Below, one piece after another: positions 33,101-43,388 of a DNA stretch of 52,139 bases. The DNA is from Haplomitrium mnioides (Eukaryota; Marchantiophyta; Haplomitriopsida; Calobryales): assembly GCA_049999725.1 (NCBI GenBank), contig JBNGIS010019978.1, positions 27,393 through 79,531 of the forward strand. The letters are read 5' to 3'. Positions within the stretch are counted from its first letter, which is position 1; every line of letters starts with the position of its first letter. The notes under the pieces were generated by a model. That model was not told the DNA's origin. It saw only the letters and a list, made by a program, of their open reading frames with translations, and ran no database searches. The position numbers and the translations under genes are program-made.

Positions 33101-36100
33101 TTTCAAACAAGAGTAAGAATGTCAATAATGGTTTCAAACAAAAGTAGAAGTGTTAAGAATAGTTTCAAACAAGAGTAGAGGTGTGAAGAGAGACAATTTC
33201 AAACAAGAGTGAGAGTATGAAGAACAATTTCAAACAAAAGTAGGAGTGTGAAGAACAATAGTCTCAACAAGAAGAGTGTGAAGAATAGTTGTTTCAAAGA
33301 AAAGTAGAAGTGTAAAGAACAACAACTTCAAACAAGAGTAGGAGTGTAAAGAACAACCTTTGCAAATAGGAGTGGGAATATGAAGAACATTCATTTCAAA
33401 CAAGAGTAGGATTGTGTGAACAATCGTTTCAAACAAGGCTATGAGTGTGAAGAAAACAAGTTTCAAACAAGAGTATGAGTGTGAAGAACATTTTACAACA
33501 AGAGTAGAAGTCTCAAGTATGGTTTATAACAATAGTAAGAGTGTGAAGAACAACAGATCCAAAGAAGTGGAGGAGTGTGAAGAACAACATCTTCAAACAA
33601 GAGTAGAAGGGTGAAGAACAATAGTTTCGAACAAGAGTAGGAGTGTGAAGAATAACATCTTCAACTATAAGTAGGAAACTAAACAACAACAATTTTAAAT
33701 AAGAGAAAAAAAATGTATAGATTGTCTATTCGAAACAAGAATAGGAGTGTGAAGAACAACCATTTCAAGAAAGAGTACAATGTGAAGAAAAATATGCTAA
33801 CACAATAGTTGGAGTGTGAAAAACAACACTTGTGAAGAACAATAGTTTCAAACAAGAGTTAGAGTGTGAAGAACAACAGTTTCAAACAAGAGTAGAAATG
33901 CGAAAAATAGTTTCAAGCAAAAGGAGTGTAAAGAATAGTTTCAAACAAGAGTAGGAGTGTGAAGAGCAACGATCTCAAACAAAAGTCAGAGTGTGAAGAA
34001 CAATTTCAAACAAGAGTATGATTGTGAAGAGAGAAATAGTTTCAAATAAGAAGAGTGTGAGGAATAGTTGTTTCTAGCAAAAGTAGGAGTGTGACGATCA
34101 ATAGTTTCAAACAAAGGTATGAGTGGGAAGAACAGTTTCAAACAAAAGTAGGAGTGTGAAGAATAGCTTCAAACAAGAGTACAAATGTGAAGAGAAACAA
34201 TTTCAAACAAGAAACAGAGCAAGAAGAACAATAATTTCAAATGAGAGGAGTGTGAAGAACAACAACGCCAAACAAGAGCAGGAGTGTGAAGACCAACCGC
34301 TAGATGTGAGAAACAACTGTTTCAAACAAGAGTAGGATTGTGAAGAACAATTGTTTCAAACAAGGCTAGAAGCATGAAGGAAAAAAGATTCAAACATGAG
34401 TATGAGTATAAAGAACTATTTAAAACAACAAGAGAAGTCTCATGTACAATTAAAGACACTAGTAGAAGTGTGAAGAGCAACAGATCCAAACAAGTGGAGG
34501 AGTGTGAAGAACAACATTTTCAAACAAGAGTAGGAATGTGAAGAACAAGAGTTTCAAACAAGGGTAGGAATGTGAAGAACAACCATTTCAAACAAGTGTA
34601 GGAGTGTGAAGAACAACCATTTCAAACAAGAGTAGCAATGTTAAAAACAACAACATTTTCAAACAAGAGTAGGAGTGTGAATAACAATTGTTTTAAACAA
34701 GAGGCAAAGTATGAAGAACAACCGTTTTAAACAAGAGTATGAGTGTGAAGAAGAACAACTTCAAATGAGAGTAGAAAGTTGAAGAACAACAATTTAAAAC
34801 AAGAGAAAAAGTATGTAGACAAATTGTTTAAAACAAGAATAGGAGTAGAAAAAACAACCGCTTAGAAAAAGATTTAAATGTGAAGAACAACAGTTTTAAT
34901 GAAGAGTAGAAGCATGAAGAACAACATCTTCAAACAAGAGTAGAAGTGTGAAGAACAATAGTTTCAAACAACAATAGGAGTGTGAAGAACAACTTTTTCA
35001 AACAAGAGTAGGAGTGTGAAGAACAATATATTCAAACAAGAGTGGAAGTATGAAGAACAATTGTTTCAAACAAGGCTAGGAGTGTGAAGAACAAAAGTTT
35101 CAAACAAGAGTGTGAGTGTAGAGAATAGTTTAAAACAAGAATACAAGTCTCAAGTACAATTAAAAACAATAGTAGGAGTGTAAAGAACAACAGATCCGAA
35201 GAAGTGTGAAGAACAACATTTTCAAACAAGAGTAGGGGTGTGAAGAACAACAATTTCAAACAAGAGAAGGAGTGTCCAGAACAACTATTTATAACAAGTG
35301 TAGAGATGTGAAGAAAAACATCTTCAAACAAGAGTAGAATGCAAAAAACAACATCTGCAAACAAGAGTAGGAATGTGAAGAACAACAATTTCAAACAAGA
35401 GTAGGAGTGTGAAGAACAACAGTTTCAAACAAGAGTAGGAGTGTGAAGAACAACCACTTTTAGCAAGAGTATGAGTGTAAATAACAATCCTTTCAAACAA
35501 GAGTAGGAGTGTCAAGAACAACATCATTTTCAAAGAAGAATAGAAGTGTGACAACAACTATTTCAGACAAAAGTAGGAGTGTGAAGAACAACATTTTCAA
35601 ACAAGAGTAAAAGTGTGAAAAACAACCGTTTCAAAGTAGGAGTGTTTCAAGAAAGAGTAGGAGTGTGAAGAACATCAATCTGAAGCTAAACAAAGAGTGT
35701 GAAGAACAACCATTTCAACCAAGAGTAGAAGTGTGAAAAACGAGAGTCTCAAAGAAGAGAAGAAGTGTGAAGAACAACAGTCTCAAACAAGAGAAGGAGT
35801 GTGAAGAACAACCTTTTTTAACAAGAGAAAGATCCTGAAGGACAACATCTTCAAGCACGAGTACAAGTGTAAAACCAACTATTTCAAACAAGAGTAGAAG
35901 GGAGAAGAACAACTGTTTCAAAAAGCAGTACGAGTGTGAAGAACAATAGTCTCAAACAAGAGAAGGGTGTGAATAACAACCGTTTCAAACAAGAGTAGGA
36001 GTTTGAAAAGCAACAATCTCAAGCAAGAGAAGGAGTATGAAGAACAATGGTTTCAAACAAGTGAAGGAGTGTGAAAAAGAACATCTTTTTACAAGAGTAG

Positions 36101-36893
36101 GAGTGTGAAGAACAATTGTTTCAAAAATGAGTAGGAGTGTGAAGACTAACCGTTTGAAACAAGAGTAGAAGTGTGAACAACAATTGTTTTAAACAAAAGT
36201 GGAAGTGTTTCAAACAAGAGAAGGAGTGTGAAGAACAATTGTTTTAAACAAGAGTAGAAGTGTGAAGAACAACAATTTCAAAAAAGAGTAGGAGTGTGAA
36301 GAGCATTTTCAAACATGAGTAAGAGTGTGAAGAAAAAAAGTCTTAACAATAGTAGGAGTGTGAATATGAATTGTTTCAAACAAGAGTAGGTGTGTGAAGA
36401 ACAACTATTTCAAACAAGTGTGTGAGTGTTATAAACAAGAGTAGAAGTGTGAAGAACAAGAGCATTAATCAAGAGAAAAGGTGTGAAGATCAACCGCTTC
36501 AACAAAAAGTGTCAAAAAGTGAAGAACACTAATCTCAAATATAAGAAGTAGTGTGAAGAACAATTGTTTCAAACAAAAGAGAAGTGTGAGGAACAACATC
36601 TTCAAACAAGAGTTGGAGTGTGAAGAGAAATCGTTTCAAACAAGGGTAGGAGTGTGAAGAACAACAATCTCAAATAAGAGAAGGAGTGTGAAGAACAACG
36701 AGTTTAAACAAGAGTAGGAGTGTGAAGAACAACTTTCTCAAAGAAGAGAAGGAGTGTGAAGAACAACCATTTCAAACAAGAGTAGAAGTGTGAAGAACAA
36801 CCGTTTCAAACTAGGGTGTGAGTGTGAAGAGGAACATCTTCAAACAAGGGTAAGAGCATGAAGAATAAGCATTTAAGACAAGAGTAGGAGTGT
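30102..36893. repeat. 34-bp satellite array, about 200 units
   Basis: The unit approximates AGGAGTGTGAAGAACAAC followed by AGTTTCAAACAAGAGT, always in the same orientation over 6.8 kb. Units vary by substitutions and small indels, most at the two or three bases before TTTCAAA. Three units make 34 codons, so both strands show long artefactual frames (Leu/Phe-rich on minus). I see no gene inside. The array starts flush with the copia 2 LTR and ends at the gypsy 1 LTR. Confidence 0.97.
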
Positions 36894-37037
36894 ATTTGTA
36901 CAAGCATGTTGTTGTGTTTTGTATAAGACAGTAGAGAGGAGTGAAGGAAGTGGTAGAGGGTCACTTTTAGATTTGTGAAGTACTTCACTTAAAGTACTTA
37001 ACTTAAAGTAGTACTTCACGTAAAGTACTTAAAGTAG

Positions 37038-37082
37038 CTTCAAACTCTTACTCTTGTTTGAAAATTCTCTTCACACTCTTAC
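37038..37082 (-). repeat. Satellite unit inside the LTR, reversed
   Basis: The reverse complement reads AAGAGTGTGAAGAGAATTTT then CAAACAAGAGTAAGAG, matching the 34-bp satellite. It is flanked by perfect 14-bp inverted repeats ACTTCACTTAAAGT (36982-36995) and its complement (37081-37094). Confidence 0.85.
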
Positions 37083-37240
37083 TTTAAGTGAAGTGCTATA
37101 AGGTTTCTTTTAGGGTTGAAGTGAGATAAGATCACTTGCCTTCAAAGTTACTTTTAGAGAAGTAAGATAAGATCACTTTTAGCGCTGAAATTGGAAGTGA
37201 CTTGTAAGTGAAAGAAGGAGGATGACACATTCTTCTCTTG

Positions 37241-37247
37241 TATAAAT
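37241..37247 (+). promoter_or_regulatory. LTR TATA box of gypsy 1
   Basis: TATAAATAG lies about 195 bases before the LTR end, preceded by CTTCTCTTG. This is a good plant core promoter candidate. Confidence 0.55.
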
Positions 37248-37437
37248 AGAAGGGCTTCATAGCCCTACTTCTCATTCTCGAGTTCTTCTCAATTTGGTTT
37301 GGCTCTTTGGTTGCTTGGCTTTAGCTTGCACTTTTGGCTTTTGCTTGCTTATTAGACTTGAGTTGCATAACTCTCTTAGATTTATCTTGGACTCAGTTGT
37401 TACTCATTTGGAAGTTGGTTTTTGAGTTCTTTTATAT

Positions 37438-37450
37438 TGGTGTGAGAGCC
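37438..37450 (+). promoter_or_regulatory. Primer-binding site of gypsy 1
   Basis: TGGTGTGAGAGCC differs by three bases from TGGTATCAGAGCC, the initiator-Met primer site. Confidence 0.65.
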
Positions 37451-37459
37451 ATGATTATT

Positions 37460-39115
37460 TTTGGTAGATAACTACATGAAGAATCAAGAAGTGATGATTC
37501 AAGTGATGCAACAATAAATTGAACATCTTTCTTGCCTTTTGGAAGTTCAAACGTAAGTGGGAAAAAGAGCACATTTTTAAGAATAAGAAACTCATATGCG
37601 GTTTCTCAAACCAAAAGCATTTCATTGGAAGACGATTTCTGACACAACTAAGAATTTCTTGTTCAATTATAAGCAATACTTTGAGGCTACAAGCATCGGA
37701 GAAGATGGTTGAAGAAATCATTTTGCTCCAAGTCAATTGGAAGGAGTTGCAAAAACTTGGTGGAGATATCAAATAAAGCAAGCTCAACTCACCCCAAAGA
37801 GTCACACTTACTAATGTAGAGCATGAACACTTACACCAAAATGGAGGATGTTTTTATTATCAACAACTTGGTTGTAGGATCGCAAATTTCCCACATCACC
37901 AAGATTGTCCACATACTCTTGTTCAAGCAACAGCTGTTGAAGATGAAAACTAGAGAAACAAGAAACCTCAATAAAAAAAGTCGAGTTGTTCATTGAGAGC
38001 TTGATTAGTTCCAATGGAATTAAAAGCTTTACAAGAATTCAAAGCATCTTTATTCATCTAGTTGGTATGGTTGATGAGAATTCTTGCAGAAACTTTGCTT
38101 ATGAAGGAAGTTTTGTAACTATAAATGATTGCCAAAAATATAAGGTGCTTCATTCGCACAAGCTATTTTTGTTAAGGATTGGCAAAGAGTATGAAGAATC
38201 TATGGCTTTTTTAATTGCACCAATACAATATGATATTATTTCAAGCTTGTCTTGGCTTGAAGATCAATTTGCTCAAGTTGATTGGATAAAACAAAAAATT
38301 CAAGTTACTTTACAAGGACCGTCCAACACCATTGGTGAAGAGGCCCAAATTAGCTCACCATAATGCTTTGATAGAGAAAGAGTTGCCTATCTTTGTTGGG
38401 CGGATCAAGCCTATTATGGACTTGAATAAAAAGGGAGGGAAATTTGTATTGACTTCAATGATTGATGATATTTTGAAGGAGTTTGGAGATGAGTTCAAAG
38501 ATGATTTTCCAAAAAGGTTACTAGATGATTGAGGAATTCCCTTTCAAATTGAGTTGATGCCAAGAAGTACTCCTTGTAATCGGCTTATATATTAGTTATT
38601 GCCACAAGAGTTGGAAGAGATTTGCAAGAACTTGACGGATCTTTTTGAAAAGGATTTCATTCAACATAATACTTTTCCTTAGGGAGCGCCCATATTCTTT
38701 GTACCAAAGAAAGATGTGGATTTTGTCTTTGTATAGATTATCATAGTTTCAACAATTAAATAGTAAAGAATGTTTATTCTTTACTACATATTGATGATTT
38801 AATAGATCAACTGAGTGGTGTGCAATTCTTTTCCAAGCTGGATTTTTGAATTAGCTATTAGAAAATTTCTATCAAGCCAAGTGATGTACCAAAGACAACT
38901 TTTTGCACGTGATATGGGTATTTTGAGTCGAATGTCATATATTTTGTCTCACTAATTCTACAACCATATTTATAGATCAAATGCATCAAATTTTTAGCAA
39001 AACTGAAGTTGAGCATCGCAATCATCTGAAAGAAGTATTGCAAGGGTTGTGCAATTAGAAGTTTTATTGCAAGAGATCCAAGTGCAAATTTTGGACGCAA
39101 GAGGTTGCTTGCCTA
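37460..39115 (+). pseudogene. gypsy 1 gag-protease-RT remnant
   Basis: Frames give gag-like FNYKQYFEATSIGED and SQLEGVAKTWWRYQ (37660-37775); a retropepsin-like part (37986-38330) ending DIISSLSWLEDQFAQVDW; and RT pieces LPQELEEICKNL, GAPIFFVPKK, FSKLDF and IKPSDVPKTTF. After a deletion of the YxDD region come HRNHLKEVLQGL and KFYCKRSKCKFW. RNase H and integrase are absent. There are more than ten stops. It is related to Ty3/gypsy pol with high confidence; no function is left. Confidence 0.75.
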
Positions 39116-39126
39116 GAGCACAAGGT

Positions 39127-39308
39127 GTAAAAGAACTCAAAGACCAACTTCCAAATGAGTAGCAACTCCAAGATAACTCTAATAGAGTTATGCAACTCAA
39201 GACCAATAAACAAGCAAAAGCCAAGAGTGCAAGCCAAAGCCAAACAACCAAAGAGCCAAACCAAATCGAGAGGAACTCTAGAATGAGAAGTGTGGCTATG
39301 AAGCTCTT
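39127..39308 (-). repeat. Inverted LTR fragment of gypsy 1
   Basis: Its reverse complement aligns with 37250-37436, for example TTTGGTTTGGCTCTTTGGTT. It directly follows the RT remnant, so the element's right side was inverted or two copies fused head to head. Confidence 0.8.
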
Positions 39309-39592
39309 TGTTGAGCGTTAGGCCCATTAGCTCATACAATCCAAATGAAGAATGTGGAAATATATGAAGTACAAGCATGTGTAATCAAGCATCAACTCTT
39401 CTTCTCCTTCTCTTCTCTCTTCTCAATGTCTCAATCTCATATATCTCATAATGTCCAAAGGTAAAAAGAATGTAAGGTAATATGCTAATCATATAGGATT
39501 AGCACTAACCCTAATCCTAATCATAGAGTCTAATCATAGGTTTAGGACTAATGTTATATTAGCCTAATCATCTTACAAAATGTATTATAATA
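39309..39592 (-). repeat. 3' LTR of copia 3
   Basis: It matches the nested copia's LTRs along its length (284 against 285 bp), from TGTTGAGCG to ATTATAATA on the plus strand. The purine tract AAGGGAGAG (minus) abuts it. Confidence 0.85.
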
Positions 39593-40260
39593 CTCTCCCT
39601 TGGCTATAACATGGGGAATGTTGTAACCACACGTAAGATAGATATGAAACCTATGAGAAAATACCACCAACATTCCAAAACAAATCCATATGAAATATAA
39701 AGGTGTTGCCTCATTAAAACTACCTCTTATACTCCAACGAGGGAAAGAGTACAACCACCATTTATGAATAGATACAGAAGTCATATAGTGACCAAAAGAG
39801 AGAAGTAATAGTAAGAAAATCAGTTATATGCCATATAAATAATGTGAAAATGATGATCATATGAAACTTGAAAAAGATATCATGAGCAAAAATAGAATAT
39901 AAAGACATGTCGGAGATAAAAATAATGATATTGATAAGATAATAAAAGAATAGTTGATGAAGTTATGACAATAAAGTTGATAATCTCTGTAAACCAAGTA
40001 GATGACAAAAATGTTGATGCAGTGCCGGAGGTAAAGCCTTAGTAAATACATCGGCAATATTCTCCTTACTAGAAATAACCTGCACAAAAACAGTGTCATC
40101 AAGCTACTCATGAGTGAAGAAAAACTTTAGAGCGATGTGTTTTATATAGTCTCCTTTAATAAATCACTATGAGATCTGCCTTACACATGCTAAGTTATCT
40201 TCAAAAATAACAGTAGGGTCAGATGTACAAGGCAAAGCACAATGTAAAAAAACATGATCA
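39593..40260 (-). other. 3' untranslated region of copia 3
   Basis: About 0.67 kb without coding capacity. It aligns with the left half of the nested element's interior (24435-25090). Confidence 0.65.
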
Positions 40261-41951
40261 AGCATCATTCATAGGTATATGCACTCCCTACTAACTTCAT
40301 ATAAAGCAATGATCTTTGCATGGTTTGAGTATGTACAAGTCAAAGTCTGCTCTGTACTTTTCCATGATATAGCTGTAGAGCCACATAGGAATACATAATC
40401 GGCTTGGAATATAGCATCATCAGGATTTGATAGGTATCCCACATCTGCATAGCCGATTAGTATTTGATAAGTATTAGTTGGGGAAAATAGTCTCATGTCG
40501 ATTGTGCCTTGTAAGTATATGAAAATACGCTTGATACCATTCCAATGCCTTATAATAGGTTGTGAACTAGGTCTTACAAGCAAGTTCACGACAAAGGAAA
40601 TATCATGGCGTGCTTGATTAGCAAGATATATAAGAGCTCCTATAGCAAAGAGACATGGTATCTTAGATCCAAGGATTCGCTCTATGTCTTTCTATTTTTG
40701 GAAAATATCTTTGTCTTTGTCCAGTGATCTTATCTCCATAGAGGATGTGACTGGATGAGATTTACCCATATTGAATTGTTTAAGAATTTTCTTAGTATAA
40801 GTACTCTAATGCATCAATATGCCGTCATCGAGATACTCAATTTGTAATCCTAAACAATACTTGGTCTTATCAATATCCTTCATATCAAAAGTCTTCTTAA
40901 GCATAGAAATAGTTTGCTCAAATAAGGATTGGTGACCAAAAAATTTTACATCATCAATATATAATGCGACAATTATAACTTCTTTGTCGACATTCTTGAT
41001 GAATAAACTTGGTGCAATGTCATCAAAGTGAAAACCCATGGCGATCAATTCCTCAAAAAATCTATAATATCATATTCGACCATTCTGTTCCAGTCCATAA
41101 ATGGATCGAAGGATCTAGACTACATATCCACCCTTGGTTAGAGGCATGGATTGATGCATAGAGGGACAATAGGTATTTTCCCCCTAGAATGGATCTCATG
41201 GACTATAGGTCCTAACCTAGTATTACCACCACTAGGTGTAATGATGATCGATGGTAAAGAGGTAGATGGGTCGTTAAATGGTTTACTCTTAGTGACATTC
41301 TCCCCTTAAATATGATAGATATTCCTTCCAATAAACTATGGGAGAGCTTCATATAGATTTGGGTATCTGGAAGCCCGTACAAGTATGATGTCACAACATC
41401 CATCTGATGTGTAATGAGCTCATGTCATAGGGAAAAACCTACTAGCAACCGATATGTGATAGCATCCATTACTGGGGCGTATGTAAGATTGTAGTCTCTT
41501 CTATGTACTTGTGTATAGCCTTTGGCTACAAGACGTGCCTTATATCTGACAATTTTGCCTTTTTTATTCTGCTTCTTCACAAAGATCCACATATATCCGA
41601 TTAAATTACCATAAGAGAGAACAGAGACTAAAGGTCCAAAAACCTTCCTCTTTATCATGGAATCAAGTTTTGAATGCATTGCCTTTTTCCACTCTATCCA
41701 CTAAGAACTGTCCATAGCTTCTTTGACAGATCTAGAATCAGGTGGTGTGTTGGATATAGTTTGTAAAATAAGGAATGTGAAATGGTCATCGACATCTACA
41801 CTCTCTCTTTGCCATATATCCCTTGTATCCATATAGTGGATCAAGATCTCTTGATTATCAAGGTATTCCAATTAGAAAATAGTCAGCTGAGATAGTAAAG
41901 GTGTAGACAAAGATGCTTTCATGACATCAGCTGAGAATGTAGTTCTCTTAG
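40261..41951 (-). pseudogene. copia RT-RNase H (copia 3)
   Basis: The RT begins with EWKKAMHSKLDSMIKRKVFG, then KARLVAKGYTQ, MDVVTSYLYGLPD (first catalytic Asp) and LYIDDVKFFG (YxDD kept). KDIDKTKYCLGLQIEY follows. RNase H has GYADVGYLSNPDD (Asp kept), STAISWKSTEQ and SNHAKIIALYEVSREC, with Lys where family members have the catalytic Glu (HAEI). Stops and shifts at about 41425, 41212, 41150, 40800 and 40690 divide the frame. It would copy element RNA into DNA; here it is inactive. Confidence 0.85.
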
Positions 41952-43388
41952 TGTAGTATAGTGGTGATCCCGACAATTTGAGATTTACTCTTCTTCGGGT
42001 TCTTTTACTCGAGGAGGACAATGGTTTTGTGACAAAAGAGTCTAAATTCTGAGAGAAATCTTCACTTCCAGCATTCAAGACAATCAAGGCTATATAATCA
42101 CCTTCCTCTGGCTCCAAATCGGATTATAGAATTTTAAATCGGATTGCATTAAGCCCAAAAATCCCTTTCCGAAGCACTGCTTCTAGTTCTATCTGACCCT
42201 TCCGAAGCTCTACTTCTGACCTTGTTTCGTCAGCCGTCCGACGCCGCAGTCAAGTGGGAAGTTGGAACGCCTCGTCCTCTGTTCTTTCATGTACTTTCCC
42301 CCCACCGTACGTTGACCGGACAACTACGTGACACCTTTGCTGATGTCACGTCTGAGCTTTCTCGCTTCCCGACAAATCGTACCCTTTGAAATGCAGTCGT
42401 CCGACACCATTTTCCTCCCAGAAGCTTGACCGATGTTCCGCTCGTTCCTTCAAACTTCGGAAATCCCTCTTCGGAATGAACCTCGACCCCTTCCAAATCC
42501 GAACTTCTGACTCCTAGCGTAAACTTCCGCTAGACACCTCCTTTCGCCATGCGTCCTTCCTATGTTTCAGATCTCTCTGATCTTGTTTCTGTGTTCGCTC
42601 TTCTGACTCCCACTTCCACCAAATTTGTGCTTTATTTATGCTCGCGCATCCTTCGAGCAATCTGTTTTCTCCCTTGCTAATCATAAGGACAAAGGAGAAG
42701 CTTCTCTGGCTCTCCTATCTTCTTCCTTTCTCTCTCCTTCCTCTCATAGCTAGTTATGCTGGGTTTTCGGATTTAAGGTTCGCACCTTGAGCAAAGGATT
42801 GGAAATTCTCAGTGATTCCCAGTCCGTCGACTAGAACTCAACCCCATAGATCCGTCGACCTGCACGGTTAATTCTCATTGATTCGTCCATTTCATCCTTT
42901 TGCCTTTTCTACAAGGCTCCTACTCACCTCAGCCATCGGGTTGGCCCTACGATCTGCTCGAGATACACCTCCCTACCGTAGTCGACTCCCTTCTTGGGCA
43001 ACTTTGCTGATTTTTAACACATCATCCATTCAAAGTAGAATTCCGAAAAGCTTAAGCCGATTCTGCATTCTCTCTCCAGACGACAATCTGCACATTCACA
43101 TGAACCATAAGGCAATCAAATTAAGTTCCTTTCCTTCATCCAAAACAGATTTCCTTTATGTTCCCACTTAGGCAGATTCTCTTCCTTACTCTAGATCAGA
43201 TGACAGAATACAATCTTTACACAACTCAGAATCTTCTTGAATGAATTATTTACTTAGCATATGGCACAAAATAGCCACCGCTTCTATAATTAGTGAAAGC
43301 AACCCTCAGTTTAAAGCCTTGAGGAGACTTATACAAAACTGAAGCTATCCAAAATGACACTTCTGAAACGACAGAAGGACTTTCTACT
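41952..43388 (-). repeat. 3' LTR of gypsy 2 (upper limit uncertain)
   Basis: 41952-42152 aligns with 51711-51916 of the 5' LTR. The rest of the LTR cannot be delimited because the 5' copy is interrupted. The stretch to 43388 contains no coding region; the open frames 42287-42496 and 42878-43171 are not supported. A TATA-like CATAAATAAAG on the minus strand near 42632-42645 could be the element promoter. Confidence 0.6.

Larger units (their letters stand above)
36891..37436 (+). repeat. 5' LTR of gypsy 1
   Basis: The left edge is taken at TGTATTTGTAC, which overlaps the last satellite unit, and the right edge just before the primer site. It contains a TATA box at 37241, a reversed satellite unit at 37038-37082 and the sequence repeated in inverse at 39127-39308. 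Confidence 0.65.
36891..39308 (+). mobile_element. Decayed Ty3/gypsy element 1
   Basis: In order: a 5' LTR, a primer site, gag remnant, retropepsin remnant, partial RT, then an inverted piece of LTR. Integrase is absent. Copia 3 is inserted in the inverted LTR piece at 39308/39309. Several internal deletions and many stops make this one of the oldest elements in the window. Confidence 0.7.
39309..41951 (-). mobile_element. Ty1/copia element 3, 3' part (RT to LTR)
   Basis: On the minus strand it runs from the RT N-terminus at about 41950 through RNase H (about 40270) and a 3' region to a 284-bp LTR at 39592-39309. The upstream half (LTR, gag, integrase) is cut off by gypsy 2 at 41952 and would lie beyond the right edge. 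Confidence 0.85.

Noticed and set aside
30102-36893. CRISPR array in the 34-bp repeats
   Set aside because: Units are head to tail with no unique spacers.
30200-36900. Long Leu/Phe-rich minus-strand and other open frames in the satellite
   Set aside because: The 34-bp unit read in three frames gives a 34-residue period; openness follows from the repeat and no start or domain is conserved.
42878-43171. A 97-residue plus-strand open frame
   Set aside because: It lies in the LTR or 3' region of gypsy 2, has no recognisable motif and is opposite to the element's orientation.
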